From positions 15,517,614 to 15,581,613 of the forward strand of contig OY992836.1 in the NCBI GenBank assembly GCA_963921425.1: a stretch of 64,000 nt of DNA. Direction: 5' to 3'. Of the stretch, positions 63,378 to 64,000 are shown in pieces. The stretch's first letter is position 1. Every line of letters begins with the position of its first letter. The stretch is from Dryas octopetala (lineage: Eukaryota; Streptophyta; Magnoliopsida; Rosales; Rosaceae). A program made the translations under genes and the position numbers. The notes under the pieces were generated by a model. That model was given only the letters and a program-made list of their open reading frames with translations, was not told the origin of the DNA and ran no database searches.

Positions 63378-63614
63378 ATAAAGGAGGTGAAGGAAGTGAG
63401 TTTGTCAGCAAACCAAGAGAAGAAGAGGATGAAATGGAAAGTTGACGGGAACAAAGGAGAAGAAGCTATCCCAATTAGAGGGGGTCCTGTAAATAATTCA
63501 ACTCTTGTTGTCGAGCTTGGACCCATGGAGATACGCACTTTCTTGTTGAAATTTTATCTAGTGGTTTTTCTTCTTGGTATAATTTCACAAAAGAGAGCAT
63601 TAATACTTTACTAA
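63378..63614 (+). pseudogene. Orphan last exon of GH38 alpha-mannosidase
   Basis: After an acceptor TTTTCAG (63371-63377) the frame reads IKEVKEVSLSANQE, KRMKWKVDG, RGGPVNNSTLVVELGPMEIR and TFLLKF. These match the C-terminus of plant lysosomal-type alpha-mannosidases, which end right after that FLL.F motif. Here the frame continues another 20 residues. No other mannosidase exon exists on this strand upstream, where copy E lies, so this is a detached exon. Confidence 0.8.
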
Positions 63615-63832
63615 ACAGTAATGCTAGACACTAACAAATTCTTTCTCAATTTTATCACCTATGGCAAGTAACAATGTAACATGGTGAAGTAAGTTATCGT
63701 TTTTTTTTTTTCCAATAAAGTTATTCCATGAATTATTTACAGTTCTACCTAAGGAAAGAATAATACATACAAGTACAATCCAATTAAACAGCTTAACACA
63801 AAGCCTTTCTCACAGCACTGGGCAGCCTTTAA
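63615..63832. other. Presumed 3' UTR of the oligopeptide transporter
   Basis: Short AT-rich spacer; the part nearest 63833 would be the transporter's 3' UTR on the reverse strand. Confidence 0.4.
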
Positions 63833-64000
63833 CTACAAGTCTACAACCCCTTTCTCTGTTGAGCAAGAAGCCAATGGACAACCATCTGGGCTGCTTCCCC
63901 ACCACTTAAAGTGGACATGTTCCATCCCCAGACATAAGTACAAAAATACTGCCATGAAAGCTAATCCAGCATCTAGAGCTCCCGATAGCACATAGTTGTG
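63833..64000 (-). CDS. Oligopeptide transporter (OPT family), C-terminal part
   Basis: Partial gene running off the window. The last 55 residues are open on the reverse strand: NYVLSGALDAGLAFMAVFLY (final membrane helix), then KWWGSSPDGCPLASC and STEKGVVDL before TAG (63835-63833). Plant OPTs, plasma-membrane carriers of small peptides and metal chelates, share NYVLSGALDAG and the WWG...CPLA.C.T.KG ending, usually followed by VEGCPV; here it stops a few residues sooner. No breaks are seen in the visible part. Confidence 0.85.
   Translation of the reverse strand, partial: HNYVLSGALDAGLAFMAVFLYLCLGMEHVHFKWWGSSPDGCPLASCSTEKGVVDL

Overview
The window is eudicot plant nuclear DNA: AT-rich and intron-bearing, with small DNA transposons every few kilobases. 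The intact genes are plant-type (leaf ferredoxin-NADP reductase, a cold-shock/zinc-knuckle RNA chaperone, two thaumatin-like proteins, calmodulin-lysine methyltransferase, an oligopeptide transporter tail). The gene set and repeat style would fit a woody rosid, perhaps Rosaceae, but nothing seen here proves the family. All exon models were read by eye from splice signals, frame continuity and remembered family sequences.

Layout. 0.6-1.5 kb: a broken ARMADILLO REPEAT ONLY gene (-). 2.6-5.1 kb: nine-exon leaf FNR (+). 6.7-8.7 kb: two non-autonomous DNA transposons with clean 8-bp target duplications. 9.0-9.8 kb: single-exon CSP/GRP2-type RNA chaperone (+). 13.5-14.9 and 26.5-27.7 kb: two three-exon thaumatin-like genes (+) with the same intron phases and hydrophobic C-terminal tails. 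Between them lie at least five terminal-inverted-repeat elements, one of them a 1.4-kb MULE with a GC-rich interior. 31.0-33.3 kb: seven-exon calmodulin-lysine N-methyltransferase (-). 34.5-36.0 kb: a probable solo LTR with an internal 83-bp tandem array. 36.1-40.6 kb: fragments of an RNase H-like gene, a CACTA transposase and an MTHFR-like gene, with MITEs.

38-63 kb is the most unusual part: a cluster of at least six pieces built from two unrelated genes, a DEAD-box RNA helicase of the RH14/RH40/RH46 (WW-domain) type and the C-terminal region of methylenetetrahydrofolate reductase (MTHFR). Copy A (43.5-49.9 kb, +) splices into an open 698-codon frame: WW domain, helicase core with several ruined catalytic motifs, then the MTHFR C-terminal region. 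Copy B (61.8-57.1 kb, -) is an inverted paralogue with the same architecture and two frameshifts. Copy C (53.5-51.3 kb, -) is also open but joins the MTHFR region to a coiled-coil N-terminus whose 5' flank looks LTR-retrotransposon-derived. D (40.6-41.7 kb), E (62.7-63.3 kb) and F (38.1-38.6 kb) are fragments. Comparing paralogues orders the insertions: a SINE is shared by A and B, whereas a TRIM element and a 1.14-kb hAT-type element are present only in A, with intact empty sites in the sister copies.

The right end carries an NFD4/nodulin-like fragment abutting a MULE-like element, an orphan last exon of a GH38 alpha-mannosidase, and the 3' end of an oligopeptide transporter gene that continues beyond the window.
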